64,000 nt of DNA. Source: Podocnemis expansa. Taxonomy: Eukaryota > Chordata > Testudines > Podocnemididae. Both the position numbers and the translations under genes were made by a program. Under the pieces are notes generated by a model, which did no database searches, had not been told where the DNA came from, and worked only from the letters and a program-made list of their open reading frames with translations. The DNA lies in contig ML682090.1 in NCBI GenBank assembly GCA_007922195.1, positions 1,477,411 to 1,541,410 on the forward strand. The letters run 5' to 3'. Positions 12,261-26,012 of the stretch are shown here, one piece after another; within the stretch, counting starts at the first letter, position 1, and each line of letters opens with the position of its first letter.

Positions 12261-12404
12261 ATGAGACCCACTTGGGCCCAAACCCCAGCTGGTGTGAAAT
12301 GCTGCTGCCCCATGGACAGGCTTTGACGGGAATTTACGCCCACTTAGAGGAAAGATTGTGCAGTAGTTTGGATGCTACAGCAGGTACTGGAAGAGGGGTT
12401 TTCA

Positions 12405-12530
12405 ATGTCCTGTTCTGCTGCGTGACCTTGAGCAAGTCCCTTAGCCTTTTCATGCCTCAGTTTCTCCATCTGTACAACAGGCATACTAGCACTACCCTAG
12501 CTCACAGAGGCCTTGGAGGGTAAATATATT
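12405..12530 (-). mobile_element. MIR/CORE-like SINE fragment
   Basis: TGCGTGACCTTGAGCAAGTC, CTCAGTTTCTCCATCTGTAC and AACAGGCATA are the MIR core in reverse orientation. Confidence 0.7.
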
Positions 12531-13080
12531 AATCTTCCACTGGCTGTAGACTGGATGCCCTGTGGCCTTTCACGTGCAGGATTAACCTGGTCAGCTTCAT
12601 CTGCCATGTGAAATTGCAGTCGGGGGTGGTCAAGAAGGGGCATTCGGCTGCATGGAGATGTTTGATTACCCATCTCCAGGAAGGTCTGCTCGGGCAAGGA
12701 AGGCTCTACAGTACGAGCCAAACTTGGTGGCGACTGCAGTGGGGATTTGGCAGGAGCCCACGGGCCGCATTACAGATCTGATCTAGTGCCCACTGAAAGC
12801 CCTGGAAAGATGCCAATTGATTTCAAGGGCCTCTGGATCAAGTTCTAGTGACTGTCTCTCCCAGGCAAGCAGCTCAGACCCAGAGTGAGTTAAACACTTC
12901 CAGCTACACCCGCGATGAATGGGAATGGCCACAGGCTTCAGATGAGCGCTGGCACTCAAGATTTGTGACTGGCTTCTCCTGTGCAGTGTATCGTATGCCT
13001 TCCCCCACATTTTCAGTGTCCAGTAAGCCACAGCTCCTTGCCCGATGCACATAAGTGCCTTGTTCATGGTGGGTGATGGG

Positions 13081-13378
13081 CAGGGCCGGTTCTTCCTTAG
13101 AGGTGACTTAGGCGGTCACCTAGGGTGCCAACAAATAGGGGTGCCAAGGTCTGGGCTGGGGCTGCTCTGCTTCCCACCCACGGCTGGACCCCCACCCACA
13201 GTGCCACTCTCTGAGTGGGGCCGGATGCCTGCCCATGGCTAGACCCCCAACAGCGGTGCCACTCCCCACCGGCAGCTGGATCCTGGTGGTGGCACTGCTC
13301 TGCTGGTGGCTGGGGGTGGGGGTGGGGGTGCCAAAATCCCTGCTGGCTTAGGGTGGCAAAAACCTTGGGCTGGCCTGG
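13081..13378. mobile_element. hAT-type non-autonomous element, CAGGGCCGGC family
   Basis: Starts CAGGGCCGGTTCTTCC and ends TTGGGCTGGCCTG, inverted termini. The interior contains TCACCTAGGGTGCC, shared with the copy at 42.4 kb. Flanks GTGAT on both sides give only a partial target duplication. Confidence 0.65.
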
Positions 13379-14704
13379 GTGATTTTGGCATCTGGGAGGG
13401 AGCAGCCAGGGCAGTTTGGAGTTGTGAGATATACACAGTGGCTGGATATTGTTGCTAAAATGCTCAGGAGTGCCACACTTCACAATGTTTGTGTTGCCAT
13501 TGGTAGGTTTCAGACTCAACGCCCCACATAACAGGGCAGGAGTAGTGAACGCCTCACCTGCATCTATTAGCCTGGGCTGGAGAGGCTAAGGCTGGGCAGA
13601 CAACAGATGGCAGCTGATCAGGCAGCAACAGAGCGCCGATCTAATCAGGGAGACAAGGAGCCACTGAAGACCTGGCTCAGGGATATACGCTGGCCCAGCA
13701 GAGGAAACAGGGGATGGGAGGCTAGCACGGCAGAGCAGGGCCCTGGTAATAGAACCATGAGCCCCTAGAGCATTTGGGGCACAAATGGGAGTGGGACTGT
13801 GACCTTTGTAAATAAATGAGCACATGGCTTGCACTGAAGATGAGCTGTGGTGAGTCTCTTTGGGTTGACTGGGGAGCCAAGAAGGCTGAGAACCAGGGGC
13901 AGGAGAGCATGCTTCTTTGACAGGCCCAAATAAGACAAATACGGCAGTTCTGCCTTTCTCTAAACTATTGGTCTGGATGTGTTGCTGAGTGCACTCGTCC
14001 TTCAAGAGGGGTGTAGCTCAGCTGCACCTGTGCCAGGTACAGCTCTCTTTCCTAGGTGATGGGAATCATTCCAGGGGACTCGTGATGGGAACCAGAACCA
14101 GGCATACTGGGAAGTATAATGGTACAGCTAGAGTGAGTAAGGTAGACCAGTCAATCACAGTGCCTCCATACCCATCTCTCGATCTGATTTGGAGAAATGA
14201 AGAAAAGGGACTAAAATTCTTAGGGAGTATTATTTAATGCCTTGCTAGGGAGTTGGGTGACAAGCTTACAGCCAGGCCACACGCTGGGAGGACAGTGCAC
14301 ATGCCTTTCAACACAGAGAGATCACTTCTACCACAGCAATGCAGCCACCTCTGAGTTCAAAGGTGACTGAGTATATTTAGGCGGTGTGAGGGTAACATTG
14401 GGGAGACACACCTGCACTAGCCTAGGTGCCCCTGCACCATGGGTACGCCCTCAGGTTGCTAGCTTCTGCCAGGGTTTATGCCACCATATCTTCATCGCTC
14501 TGTTTAGCCATGCTAAGTAGATTAAAACTAACCTAGGCATGCAGCCCTCCACCTGCCCCTAAAATCAGTGGAGACACACTCACCTGGTTGAACAGCTGTG
14601 CTAGGTAAGATTTTAGGACAGGAAGTGAAGCAGAAGCCTGAATCTGAATGAGCCTACATAACAGAGACACCCACACACACTCCACCCCATTGCTACTTAC
14701 GGGC

Positions 14705-15607
14705 TTGAATGCACTCTCAGTAAGTTCGCGGATGACACCAAGCTGGGGGGACCAGTAGACACGTTGGAGGGCAAGGACAGGATTTAGGGAGACCTAGATA
14801 AATTGGAACAGTGAGCCAATAGAAATCTTATGAGCTTCAATAAGGACAAGTGTAAAATCTGCACATGGGAAGAAAAAACCCCATGCACTGCTACAGGCTG
14901 GGAAACATTCAGCTAAGTAGCAGCAGTGTAGAAAAGGACCTGGGAGTCATGGTGGATGGGAAGCTAGATATGAGTCAGCAGTGTGCTCTTGCTGCCCAAA
15001 AGGCCAATGGCATACTGGGCTGCATCAAAAGAAGTATTACCAGCAGATCGAGGGATGTGATCATTCTCCTCTATTCTGCACTGGTGAGGCCACATCTAGA
15101 ATACTGTGTTCAGTTTTGGGCTCCCCACTACAAAAAGGACAGGGACATGCTAGAGAGAGTCCAGCGGAGGGCAACCAAAATGATAAAAGGGCTGGAGCAC
15201 AAAGCCCTATGAGGAAAGACTTAAAGCATTAGGCTTATTTAGTCTGCAGAAGAGAAGATTGAGGGGGAATTTGATAGCAACCTTCAACTACTTGAAGGGA
15301 TGCTCCAAGGAAGATGGAGCTCGACTGTTCTCGGTAATAACAGAGGACAGAACGAGGAGCAACGGTCTCAAGTTGCGGTTAGGGAGGTCGAGGCTGGATA
15401 TTAGAAAAAACTTTTTTACTAGGAGAATGGTGAAGCCTTGGAATGAGCTGCCGAGGGAGGTGGTGAAATCTCCATCTTTGGAGGTGTTTAAGGCCTGGCT
15501 GGACAAAACCATGACTGGGACGGTTTAGTGGCAGTGGTCCTGCCTCTGGCAGGGGGTTGGACTAGATGACCTCATGAGGTCCCTTCCAACCCTATGATTA
15601 TATGAAT
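14705..15607 (+). mobile_element. CR1 LINE 3' portion, frame-broken
   Basis: Translations show the end of a CR1 reverse transcriptase: FADDTKLGG near 14730, then [35 protein letters not shown] and [16 protein letters not shown]. After a frameshift near 15205 come GARLFSV, KNFFTRRMVKPWNELPREVV and SLEVFKAWLD. It ends in CTTCCAACCCTATGATTATA, the CR1 3' end pattern. The 5' part of the element is missing and stops are present, so it is inactive. Confidence 0.92.
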
Positions 15608-16154
15608 GCATTTTCCCCCTTCTGCACTTTGACAATGTCAGGGTTGCCAAAAGGGGGATCAATATGGGGCAGTGGCTAAAGGAAACATCATGTGATGTGC
15701 TGGCAATGAATTACTACAGATAAAAGGATCTGGCTGCTAGCCCATGTTTCAGTGCAGGACTTGGCTATCAGAGAAGAGAGTCTTCTTTCCCTGTTAGCTC
15801 ACCCTTACAGGCAGCAGCTGCCAGTCTTTGTGCCAGGGTTGCCCGATCAGCAGGATTTAACAATGCCCAGAGTGGCAGCCCATGGCCCATGCCAGGTGGT
15901 GCATCTTATCAGAGACTGGGGTACAAAACTAACAAGTGATGCCAAGGTAATAGTGAGCAAGGTGCTCAGTTGCTTTACTTACTGAAATTTGGGGGATTTG
16001 TTCTTCATTTCCAAGAGGGGTAAGGAGGAAAAATGATCTCTTACCATTTTACAAAGCTCAGCAATATTTTTCACAGGCTTTAGTTCCAAGATTATAGGGG
16101 ACGCAAAGTCCACCCACTCTCCTGCTGTGGCCTGTACCAACTGCTTGAGTGGAG

Positions 16155-16480
16155 TCAGCCTTTGAGAGGCAGGATAGTCCAGTGGTTAGGGTGCTGCCCT
16201 GGTCTGTGGGCACCTGTGTCCAGTTCCTGCTCACTCACAAGCACCCTAGAGGATTCTGGCAAATCACGCTGTGCCTCAGTTGCCCCATCTGTGAATTGGC
16301 ATCATAATATTTTCCTTTCTACTTTGTCTATTGAGACCATGAGCTCTTCCAAGCAGGGACTCTGACTTGCCAGGCAGTGGGGCAGTTCCTGGTACGGCAA
16401 GCCCCGGATCCAAGCTGCAGCTCCTAAATGTACTAGAGTAACACTGATATTCACTCAAATTTCATACAAGTCAGTGTAAC
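16155..16480 (-). mobile_element. MIR-like SINE copy
   Basis: AGTCCAGTGGTTAGGGTGCT, CAAATCACGCTGTGCCTCAG and CATCTGTGAATTGGCATCAT match the reverse-orientation MIR core, preceded by a tRNA-like promoter segment. Followed by CCAAGCAGGGACTCTGACTT, part of its tail. Confidence 0.6.
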
Positions 16481-18229
16481 ACAGCACCCACCTATTGAGG
16501 GGTCAGCTAGAGGTCTTGAATGAATTCCCTCTAGGCACCAGAAGTGGCCGTTGCCTGAGCTAGGGGGCTCCCCTATGAGCAGCCTCATAAATCTCTACAC
16601 CTGGTCTAAGGAGGGACAAAGAGGTCTTGTTTAAGGGTGGGATGCACGTGTCCACTGGCCAAGGAAGCTGGTCTAGAACTTCAGGCCCTTGGCTGTCCAA
16701 ATCTCCATCTCAACCATCAGGCTGTTTGCACTAAAGTCTCTGCTTGCAGAGCTGCGCGGTGTAGGCAGTTTCCACTGAGGGTCAGCTGGTGTTGGAGAAG
16801 CACCGTTCCCCCCAAACGGTGGCAGCTGTACAGCTAGGCTCTTCTGTCAGCCTCGCTGCATGTACCACAGGGGAAAAGGGGGTGTCAGTGTAGCTACGTC
16901 TGGAGGGCTGTGTGTTTTTCTTCACACCCCTGACTGACACAGCTATGCCGGGATGAGTTTTAGGCGTAGATCAGGCCACATTTGTAACAACCCCTGGTGT
17001 GGCTGCCTGCAGGGATCAAACCTGGCATGCTGGGCTATAAAAAGCACATGCAAGCAGTTGTCAGACAGAATGGACTGTTTAGTTACTAAGACGACACTAG
17101 ACCCTACCTCAGAAATGCTGTGAAAACTGTACTGCAATTTCAAGTGCCTGCGATAGACGGTTTCTGTAGCCACCAGCAGCACTCTATGGGCACCATCCCT
17201 CCAACAGTAGTCCATGGGTGTCGCCCCCAGTCCTACATTCCTACTGCTTTGTCTGTCTGTCCTACTTGCAATTTTTATTTTCCCCAACTCTGTTGCAGCC
17301 TCTGTGGGCAGTGGACGCCTCAGCTTCCTTATGCCCCACATGCATTCTACTTTCCCATTCGGCTGCTTCCCTCATGCCTGTATCAGCTCTCACAATCGCT
17401 TTCTCACCCCATCCATTATCAGAATGAGATGTGCAAATAGTTATCTGTTTCTCTAAGATATGATATGGTGACGATTCCCTGTCAGAAATAATGGAGCAAG
17501 ATTAGTTGCACAATTGCTTTTTAAATGGAGCCACCCTGCGTGCTGCTACATTTTGCTGCTTCTTGGCAAGACAAAGATAATAGATTAGTTTGTGCCGCCT
17601 CGGTGGCAAATACACATGCTTCTTGATAAATGCGTGTATAATCTGTGAGCAGAGCAGCCACTAAGATCTCATGCATTCCTTTGAAACCCTGAAAAAATAC
17701 AAATACATCTTGCACTTCTAATCTCAAAGACATACAGGAATCCCTTTGCCTACTATGGAAATGCAGCCACCCTGCACTGAAGACCAGTGGCTATTTAACA
17801 GTACACTGCAATGCTGTACTGGGATTCTTTTGCCAGCAGCTGAGATGCAGCCACCTCTGGGGTGGATCAGTGAAGATTTATAACAGCGCACGGCAACATC
17901 TTAGGATAAGAGGTGAAACATATCATGACCGTTTGAAAATTCCGTGGGAGGAAATTTAGGAAGGCAGAATATAAAATCCTCTTTTCTTGGCAAAGATACA
18001 GAGATTCTTGGCATCTAAAAACCATAGTGACAGATGCATTAGTGATAGAGAGAAAATAACAGATTTCCACCTGCAAGGAGGAAACATTTCCCTTTGATTA
18101 AAAGCTTCAGGGGAGCAATTGAGACAGCAGCATTCACAGTGCACTGGACAGAGACTCAGGAGTTCTCTGCGCTAGTCCCAACTCTAACACCAACCTGTAT
18201 CTACTAACAAACAACTCTCTATAAGAGCT

Positions 18230-18335
18230 ACATATTTATTATTATTCATGTCTGTACAGCACCCAGCACAAAGGAGTCCTCAGTCTCAGACAAAGCTGTG
18301 AGGCGTGACTGTAATGTTTCTAATAGCATGGCAAC
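18230..18335. mobile_element. MIR-like SINE tail fragment
   Basis: TATTATTATTCATGTCTGTACAGCACCCAG in two pieces, then CAAAGGAGTCCTCAGTC, resembles the 9.7 kb tail. Confidence 0.45.
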
Positions 18336-19164
18336 TATTTATTGCAAGTTTACCAATTCAGGACTCTGGATATTTTTTCCATATGATTCCTGGGCTCCAA
18401 CCCTGCAAACATATTGACGTTTACACACATTGGGTGCCACAGGAGGATTAGGGTGGGGGGAGTTAAGCATGCCCATAAGTATTTGCCAGTTCTGAAAGCA
18501 CGAGCAAGCAATCAGCAAGCAGACTCACTACAGCCTCCATATAAATTAGAGCCTAAAGACCTTTGAGGATCTGGGCTTGTTGCTGTGTCTTGGATTGTCT
18601 TTAGAGGTCACTGCATGGCCTTTGTCACTTTCTAGTCTTCTCATTCAACTCTATTTTCATTCACAGTCTCACCACTAAGGGCGAGAAAGCCTTCTCCTCT
18701 GATGCCTTTGTTGTCTGGAATAGCCTGCTTGTGCACCACTACCTCCATAAATCTCCACTGAAAAGTTTCTGGGCCTGCTTCTTAACTGAGTGACATCTGG
18801 GGGATGAAAGGTGCTGTCCAACAAGAAGTCAGTGCTCTTTGTCAAATGCATCAAGTTCCTTTTTCATACAAGCTTTTGCAGGATCGAGCACATAGTATTA
18901 CCTTCTCTAAGTAAAATTAAAAAGGAATCCTCGTTTCTCCCCTGCTGCCAAACTATACTGAGTGGGGGGAGGAATTGCTCCAAAAATATAAGACCAGCTC
19001 TGCTGCTCCCATTGGGCCCAGGTTTTGCAAAAGCCCATCTCTCTTTTAAGTATCTAAGTATGTGGTCAGGTTTTCTGAAGAAATGTGCACATACGGAGCT
19101 GAATTCTTGAGAAAATCTGCCCATCGGCAAGACAGAGGGAGGTGCTGGGAGCTTTGAAAATGTA

Positions 19165-19320
19165 GCCCATATCTAGGGTTGCAATTCAAGAAGGCATTTA
19201 AGTGCATGCTTAATTTTAAGAATGTTCCTAAGTCCCACTGAAGTCAGAATTAAGCACGTGCTTAAGTGCTGTCCTAAATCAGGGCATTAGGTGTCCAGAT
19301 TTACAAACAGGATCAGCCCT
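19165..19320. repeat. Ancient dispersed repeat with AAGCACGTGCTTAAGT motifs
   Basis: TTTAAGTGCATGCTTAATTT, CCTAAGTCCCACTGAAGTCA and TTAAGCACGTGCTTAAGTGC are near-palindromic words that I recognise as common in reptile and bird genomes. The class is uncertain. Confidence 0.45.
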
Positions 19321-22300
19321 TAAAATCTGGGTTGGATTTTCTAAAGAGCTCAGCTTCCATTTAGGCATCAGAAGAAGTGATTGGATTTTCAGCACACAGG
19401 GTGTTTAGCTTGTTGGAATATCTGGCTCCAAATGTGGGAGCTGGACACCTGAAAAGGTAGCTCTGGACTCTTTGCAAAATCTGGTTCTTAGAAAGAAGGG
19501 TAGGGGAAAATACAAATAAACAGGTGAAGTTAAAAGAATGGCTGGAAGAATCAGGTTTTCAAAATCTTGAAGTAAGTTCCCTGCTCCTCCAAACTAATTC
19601 AAAGCTGAAGTCTCACCTGAAGGAGTGAATAATCCTGCCAGCAGAGACCACCCTCCCCCTCTGGACTTTAAAAAATCACCCACCAGCCCTTGGAAGCTCT
19701 GACCTCAATACAAGCATTTCACTCCATCTTGAGGTAAAAGGTAATGAATTTTTCCTAAAAGGGAACCAAAAGCAAATTTATGGGGCTGGTGGCCCCCTGG
19801 CCCTGCTGGGAATGAATAATGAAATTTCAAGTGAACGGTTTTATGAGCAATTATAGGAAACAGCTTATTTACAGTCTCCTTTGACCAACCACATAGTTTA
19901 AAAGGATCCTGAAGATGTGTGTGTATCTTAAGAGATATCACTGATGACTGAGTTCGAACGAGTCCCTGACATTTTAAAGGGGCACTCCAGAGCCAGATCC
20001 TCAGCTGATGTAAATCAGCGTAATGCCATCTGTGGAGAACTTTGCTGATTGACACCGGATGAGAATCTGATCTGATCTGAGAAGATGAAGTCTCAGATGA
20101 CGCATAAATGAATGGGAATGAAAGTGGCTTCCTGACATTTTCTTGGAAAGGAGAAAAAAGGGGCTTGGTGACTGTTCTGACCCTGGCCCTGCAATTGGAT
20201 TCAGGCAGAGAGCTCCCCTCTTAAATGAAGAAAGGCATGGATCCGATCACAAGATCAGGATGAGCACTTGGATTTGTCCTTTTCTGGGAATCCAAACTCA
20301 GCAGGATCTGGACAACATATGAGGAAAGCCAGAAAGTGAAAATGACCAGAGAAAAGAAAAACAAAAATGAGAGATTGACTAGGTTGTGAATTTAATTGTT
20401 CTAAGCTCATTTCATGGGTATACCCCCTCTTAATTTCAAGCCAAAAGAAAGAGACACCCCCACCATACATATGAACACACAGAGAAACTACAGCAGATTT
20501 TGGGAATGCCACTAGTGCTGTGAACATGCTGGTGCAGTTCAGACAAAGCTCAGAACGACACGCCTCATTGCGGAGTCTCTTGGGCCTGCTCCTTCAGTGC
20601 TCTGCCCCTGGCCCTCCCCTTTATACCGGCGCCAGGTAAGGGTAAAATGCTGGCGTTCTGATTTGCCCTCACTTCATATGGGGGTCAGTTTCTATGCAAG
20701 GTGCCCTGCAGTGATAAATCCAGTTCTCAGTGCCTTGATTTAAAGAGTTTCTGGTAACTATGGACACAACAAGTATAATTATGGGCCACTTTATGATGCA
20801 ATCAAGACATTTCAGCAATCCTGAGCAAAGCTAAATAGATATATTTAGACATATGCGTGTATGATATATAGATATGTTTGCTGAGAGTTCCTTTTCCCAC
20901 CACATGGAATGTGGCTAGTTTAATAGGTGAGCCCTTTAGATTTCCTGTGACCTGAGAGCACAAGCACACTGCATCCTGGTGCTCAACCAAAATTAGAGCC
21001 CCAGATGGTGATTTACAGTCAAAAAATGTAAGATGAGGAGTGAGGTCTCTGAAAGGCTCCATTCCAGCTCCATATTAAAGCAACAGTGTTTCAAGTTCAG
21101 TAAGGCCATGCTAGTCAAAAGAGCTGGCTCTCTGGATAACATCCTTTAGAAACCATCCCGCTGCTGCACTTTTGTCCATTCTCAAGATCTTATTGCTAGT
21201 CATGCAATATTTGGTGCTTCTTTCAAAGCTTCAGCTCCCAGAATTACATGATCAAATGGGAATCGTTTTTTTAAAAGTAATTTCCTAGCACTTGCAATTC
21301 TGAAGGAAAGGGTGAAAGCATGTAGTAAGCATGACTCACATTGCTTTAAAAAAAACCCAACCAATAACAAACCTTAAAGGAAAAAGAAAAAGAAAAGAAT
21401 CCAACATTTATTATTATTTTTGCAAAATCTTATGATTTTTAAGGCACTCTCATGATTCTTTTGGAGCCTGACTCATTGTTTTTCAATGTCTGGGATTAGC
21501 AAAACTATCACTGGTCCCAGGTATGGCCTGAATCTCCGACGTCTTTGTTCGGTCATTTGCACCACGGCATTCTGAGAGGATAATATTCTGTGCCCACTTT
21601 GTATTAGTGTAAATGACAGCATAAAGTGGAGAACCAACCCCCTTAATCGTTTGTCTTTCCTTCACTTTTCCTAACAGCCACATGAAAGCAGGCCATCTCT
21701 TCATTGCTTTTGGAATCTCACTCATTCCTGCTCCTCCATTTGATGCATCCTTAGATGCCATGAACGTGGAAATGGCGTCTGAGGATGGTGATCTCAGACA
21801 GGGAATAAATAGAGGTAGGCTGAAACTCGAAGCAACAAAGACCCAATTTTCCTGCACATGGTGGCAAAAAATACAAGGAATGTATCAAACAGAAATATGT
21901 CTGAGAGTGTGGCCCAGTGAATACAGTTGGGGCGAATCAGGACTCCTGGGTTCTGTCCCTGCTCCTAGCACAGAGTATGGTCCAGGACTTGGCTTCTACC
22001 CCTGCCTCTCATTAGGGTGAGTGGTCTAGAGCTGAAAGTAAGGGGTTAGCAGTTGAAATTCCTAGGGTATATTACCAGGTCTCACATCGGCTGTACCACC
22101 TTAGGAAAGTCACTTTATTTCTGTACCTCACCTTTCCACTCTGTAAAACTCCAAATGCCAGTCGGGATCTTTACTGATAATGCTAGTGCTTTGAGACCGT
22201 CGGAGAAAAGATTCTCTATAGGGCAAAATTTTGCTCCACAAGGGATTTCCAGCCTGCATCTCTGAACTGCACATTGCCTTTCTCCAATCCTTAATGTCAC

Positions 22301-22973
22301 AGGCTATGCCAGTTTGACTAGTTTATCCGAAGACACCTTGGCTGACAGGCAGAAAAGGGAAGGGATGTCTGAGGAAGACCAGCATGGAATTGAAACAGTC
22401 CTGTGAATAGCTGTGACAGAGACCATACTTCTTACACGAGTGTCAACTGGTTGCACTCACCTAACAGAAATCTCATAAGAAGACGTTCTCAACTGGACAT
22501 GTGTATAAAAGTACAGTGTGAGAGTATACAGTTACACTGTATTGAGAACTGCAGCATTTTAGGTGGTAAAGACAGCATGTGTCCATTAAAAAAAAATGAA
22601 CAATCCATTTGTGGTATTTCTACTGCGCCAATCAGCATGGCATCTTGCATCCGTATTATAAAACTAAAACTGCATCAGACACCTAGCCAAGTAGCCTGTC
22701 TTTGACGGTGGTCGGTACCAGTCTGTAAAGCAAACTGCAAGAAAGTGCTTGTCTTTTATGCAGGAGGTCGGTGATACTTCAGCTGAGGCTCTTTAATGTG
22801 TCTCCTGTGACTCTTCGTAGCCCGTGATATTAAAATATTGTGCCACTTAAATATTAGCCCATCCAAGTTATTAACCAATCAGGCTGCTTTTACAATGTTA
22901 TTAACCAACTGTAGTTGATAAAATAATAATACTAGGTCAGTCTTTTTGCTGTGAGAATAATATATATTATATA

Positions 22974-23107
22974 CCTTGTTTCATTTACGGTGAATGTACA
23001 GTATACTGTACAGTGAATGTAAACACATTTATTGTAATGTATAATATATATACTCTCTCATAGATATACTAAACATGAATATATGGTACCACAGTAAATG
23101 AAACAAT
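22974..23107. mobile_element. Small AT-rich inverted-repeat element
   Basis: TTGTTTCATTTACGGTG at one end and its inverted form CAGTAAATGAAACAA at the other bound about 130 bases. A perfect 18-bp palindrome (22995-23012) lies near the left end. The structure suggests a small Tc1/mariner- or pogo-like MITE, not confirmed. Confidence 0.4.
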
Positions 23108-24567
23108 GAATTCACTTTATTGTGGCTCTCTTGGGTAATGATGATTGCTAATTTGGCTGGTCAACCACTGAGGTCTGAATATTACGAGCTAGGTGATCCT
23201 TTCTGCCCTTAAAAAATCAATGGGTGAAATCCTGCACTGCTTAAGTCAATGGGAGTTTTGCTATCCCTTCTCTGATCTAAAATATTGTTGCTCTTTTATC
23301 AAAGAAAAGCAGACCTTGGAGTCTGGCAAGTTGATTTCTCACTGGAGAAGAAATTAGTGATGCAAAATGTGGGTAATTTTTGATGGAATTTGTTTTATTT
23401 ACACCAATCCTGGAACAGAGGTGGTCACAAATGGCATGCAGGCAATTCTCTTACAGCAATCTCAGTTCAAACAGCAGCTCCAGGAGCCCAAGCAGCAATT
23501 CTGTCTCAAGAATTAACCCCAGTTAAATACATTAGTGGGGGAGGGGGGACAGAGAACAAACTCTCTTGTTACTTGCCAAAGCTCACTTTGGCACGATACA
23601 ACATCACAACACTAACAACAACAGAGCATTTCTTGCAGGACTGTACACTGCTTGCCTGCTAAAACAAAGACTCTGTGTAACAGCACCACCTGGTGATGCC
23701 TGTCAGAACTATATGAAACAAGCCAGGCAGATCCAACAAATGGGGGCACAAGGTAAAAGATGAGGATGATCAGTGCAATATCACTGCCTAGCCAGCATCA
23801 AGAGTGCATAACCACCCATAGCTCTATGTGCCCCAGTTATACTCACCATCCATGGCAGTCTCTTATGGGAAAGAAGGGAAATCCTTTACAAGCAAGACAG
23901 TGGGTGGCACAGAGCATAGAGAATGGCATCAACTCAGCACATGTGGCAAAGGGAGCATGATGCTCATCCATTTCTTGTGCCATGGGGTGATCTGGAATAC
24001 AAGAAGTCTTTTTTAAGGAGAGCACCGCAGCAGAGGGAATTTGTACGTAGGAGGTTCTCAGCTCCGGCAGACAAAGAACCAAACGGGTTTATGTTGTCGC
24101 CATGCCTTCGCCATCCTCCCTGGTTTGGCTGAGAAACAATCTGTCCCCTTGCCTCCTTTTATCTTTCTTTTAGTCTCCTGTTTCTGTGGAGTTTTAATTT
24201 TGCCTTGCCCCCCACCCCTTTCTACCTTTCATGGCACAGCAATGGAGCTGCATGCTGATGAGGATAACACTTGGTCGACTTACAGTCAATCATTCTCTCT
24301 GTAATCTTTATTTTTGAATAACGATCACCGTGCCCCACTCATTTTCTGGGTAACGTTTGGGCCAGGTTTAGGTGGTAAGAGAATGTGATTTTGGAGGTGG
24401 TACCTGGGACAGCTCTTTTAACAAAGTAAAATTTCTTTCGTGCAAGAACCCCTCATTTTTCCTCCTCACAACTCATAAAGGAAGGGAAACACCCCTACTT
24501 CTGGATGTAAATTAAAGCACATTTTTAAGGCCCCTCCAAGAAGGTAGGAAAAATAGGTGCAAGCAGG

Positions 24568-24602
24568 TGTGTGTGTGTGTGCGCGCGCGCATGTGCGTGC
24601 AA
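24568..24602 (+). repeat. (TG)n(CG)n microsatellite
   Basis: GTGTGTGTGTGTGCGCGCGC followed by GCATGTGCGTG. Alternating purine-pyrimidine sequence. Confidence 0.9.
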
Positions 24603-25399
24603 TAGGTAGCTTCAATTAGACACTTAAAATCTCAACTGGATTTTTTTTCACTCATTCAGGTTGTCATATCTTGACAGCCCTGTGCAGATGTATTCCCATC
24701 ATCTTAAAAATAGGTTACATTGTTTTATTTTTTCAGGCATATGGTCAACCTTTTTCGGAACTTTGTGATTAATTAACATGAGTTTGTATCCTTATTTTAA
24801 ATATTAAGCACTTGTATAGTGCTTTATCTTTTCAAAATGTGATGCAAACATGAGCTGTTTTTCATTCAGCTGTTTAATCTTGCCAATTATTCTTTCTGTT
24901 TTGCATGCTAAATCTATATTTTAAATCAAGGTTACAACTGGTTCAGTTATTGTAGAATTACCTACTAAGAGTGTTACTGTGAAAATGTGTTTTCTTTCCA
25001 GTTGGTTAGCTTTTTTAATCTCATCCTTATTTTAATATTTTAGTTCTTTTAATTCTCTCTTTTAATTTAATTTGTAAGAAATAAAAAAATAAAGATATTA
25101 GGTTTAATTAATTGAAATGTACATGAATTATAATATATTAAGCATATTATACTATAAACCAAATCTGTGACCGTGAGAGTTATATGACTGTACAATCTAG
25201 ACTGGTTTTTGTAATTAAAAAGTAATTAAAAATCATTTCTATTATGCTATATGTTTAGACTGATCCTTACAAACAGGTAAGTGCATGCTAGAAATATTCA
25301 TGTAATGAGGAGTTGTTGTTTTATCATTTAAATCTTTGAAACTACTCTTCTCTAGCTAAGGCTAGACTGGTCTCGTTTGTATTGTAAAAGCATTGTGCT

Positions 25400-25640
25400 A
25401 GATCAGAGGTTTCCATCCTGTGGTCTGCAAACCCATTATGTCTATGGGGTTTGCAAAAGCTTGTCATTACCAAAGAACACTTGTTTGCAGCCTCTGGTCT
25501 ATGGACCCCTGAGAGTCCAAAGACTATGTCTAAGGGATCTTGCAAAAGCCTGTCATTACCATAGAACAGTGATTTTCAACCAGTGGTCCTTGGACCCCTG
25601 AAGATCCACAGACTATGTCTAAGATTCCCAATACGGTCGG
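25400..25640. mobile_element. MER5/Charlie-like hAT remnant, partly duplicated
   Basis: CAGAGGTTTCCATCCTGTGG and CAGTGATTTTCAACCAGTGG occur with TGGACCCCTG and ACTATGTCTAAG, in part repeated twice (near 25500 and 25590). The sequence is like the ends of Charlie-type hAT elements. Bounds are approximate. Confidence 0.6.
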
Positions 25641-25889
25641 GACCTTCCTTCGAAATGTTGTAAGTGCCCGCAAATGAAAACAAGATTGCAAACTGCCATC
25701 CTAGCCTATACGTTCTCAGTGAAGGGATCATACATTTTGTAGCTGACTATAAAAAAGTGTCGCACCACTCGGGTGCTGTAGGCACATAAAATATAAAACC
25801 ATAATTAATAACACTACCTGAACTAAGCAATCTCTTTTTGGAACTATAAATATACCTGGCATCTATTGGAAGATTCCTAACAACAGCCA

Positions 25890-26012
25890 GTCAGTGGAGG
25901 AAGCGGGATCTTCTCCCTCGAAAGCTCATGCAAAAAATAAATCTGTTAAAGTGCCACACAACTGCTTGTTGTTTTTTTACTGGACTAGACTAACACGGCC
26001 ATCCCTTTGGAA
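25890..26012 (-). mobile_element. Family A SINE-like repeat, reverse orientation
   Basis: GAAAGCTCATGCAAAAAATA, TAAAGTGCCACACAACTGC and CTAGACTAACACGGCCATCC are the family A motifs in reverse order. It lies about 350 bp before the promoter GC boxes. Confidence 0.75.

Noticed and set aside
14865..15528. Two open frames as host genes
   Set aside because: They are the two halves of a frame-broken CR1 LINE end, with the typical CR1 3' terminus after them.
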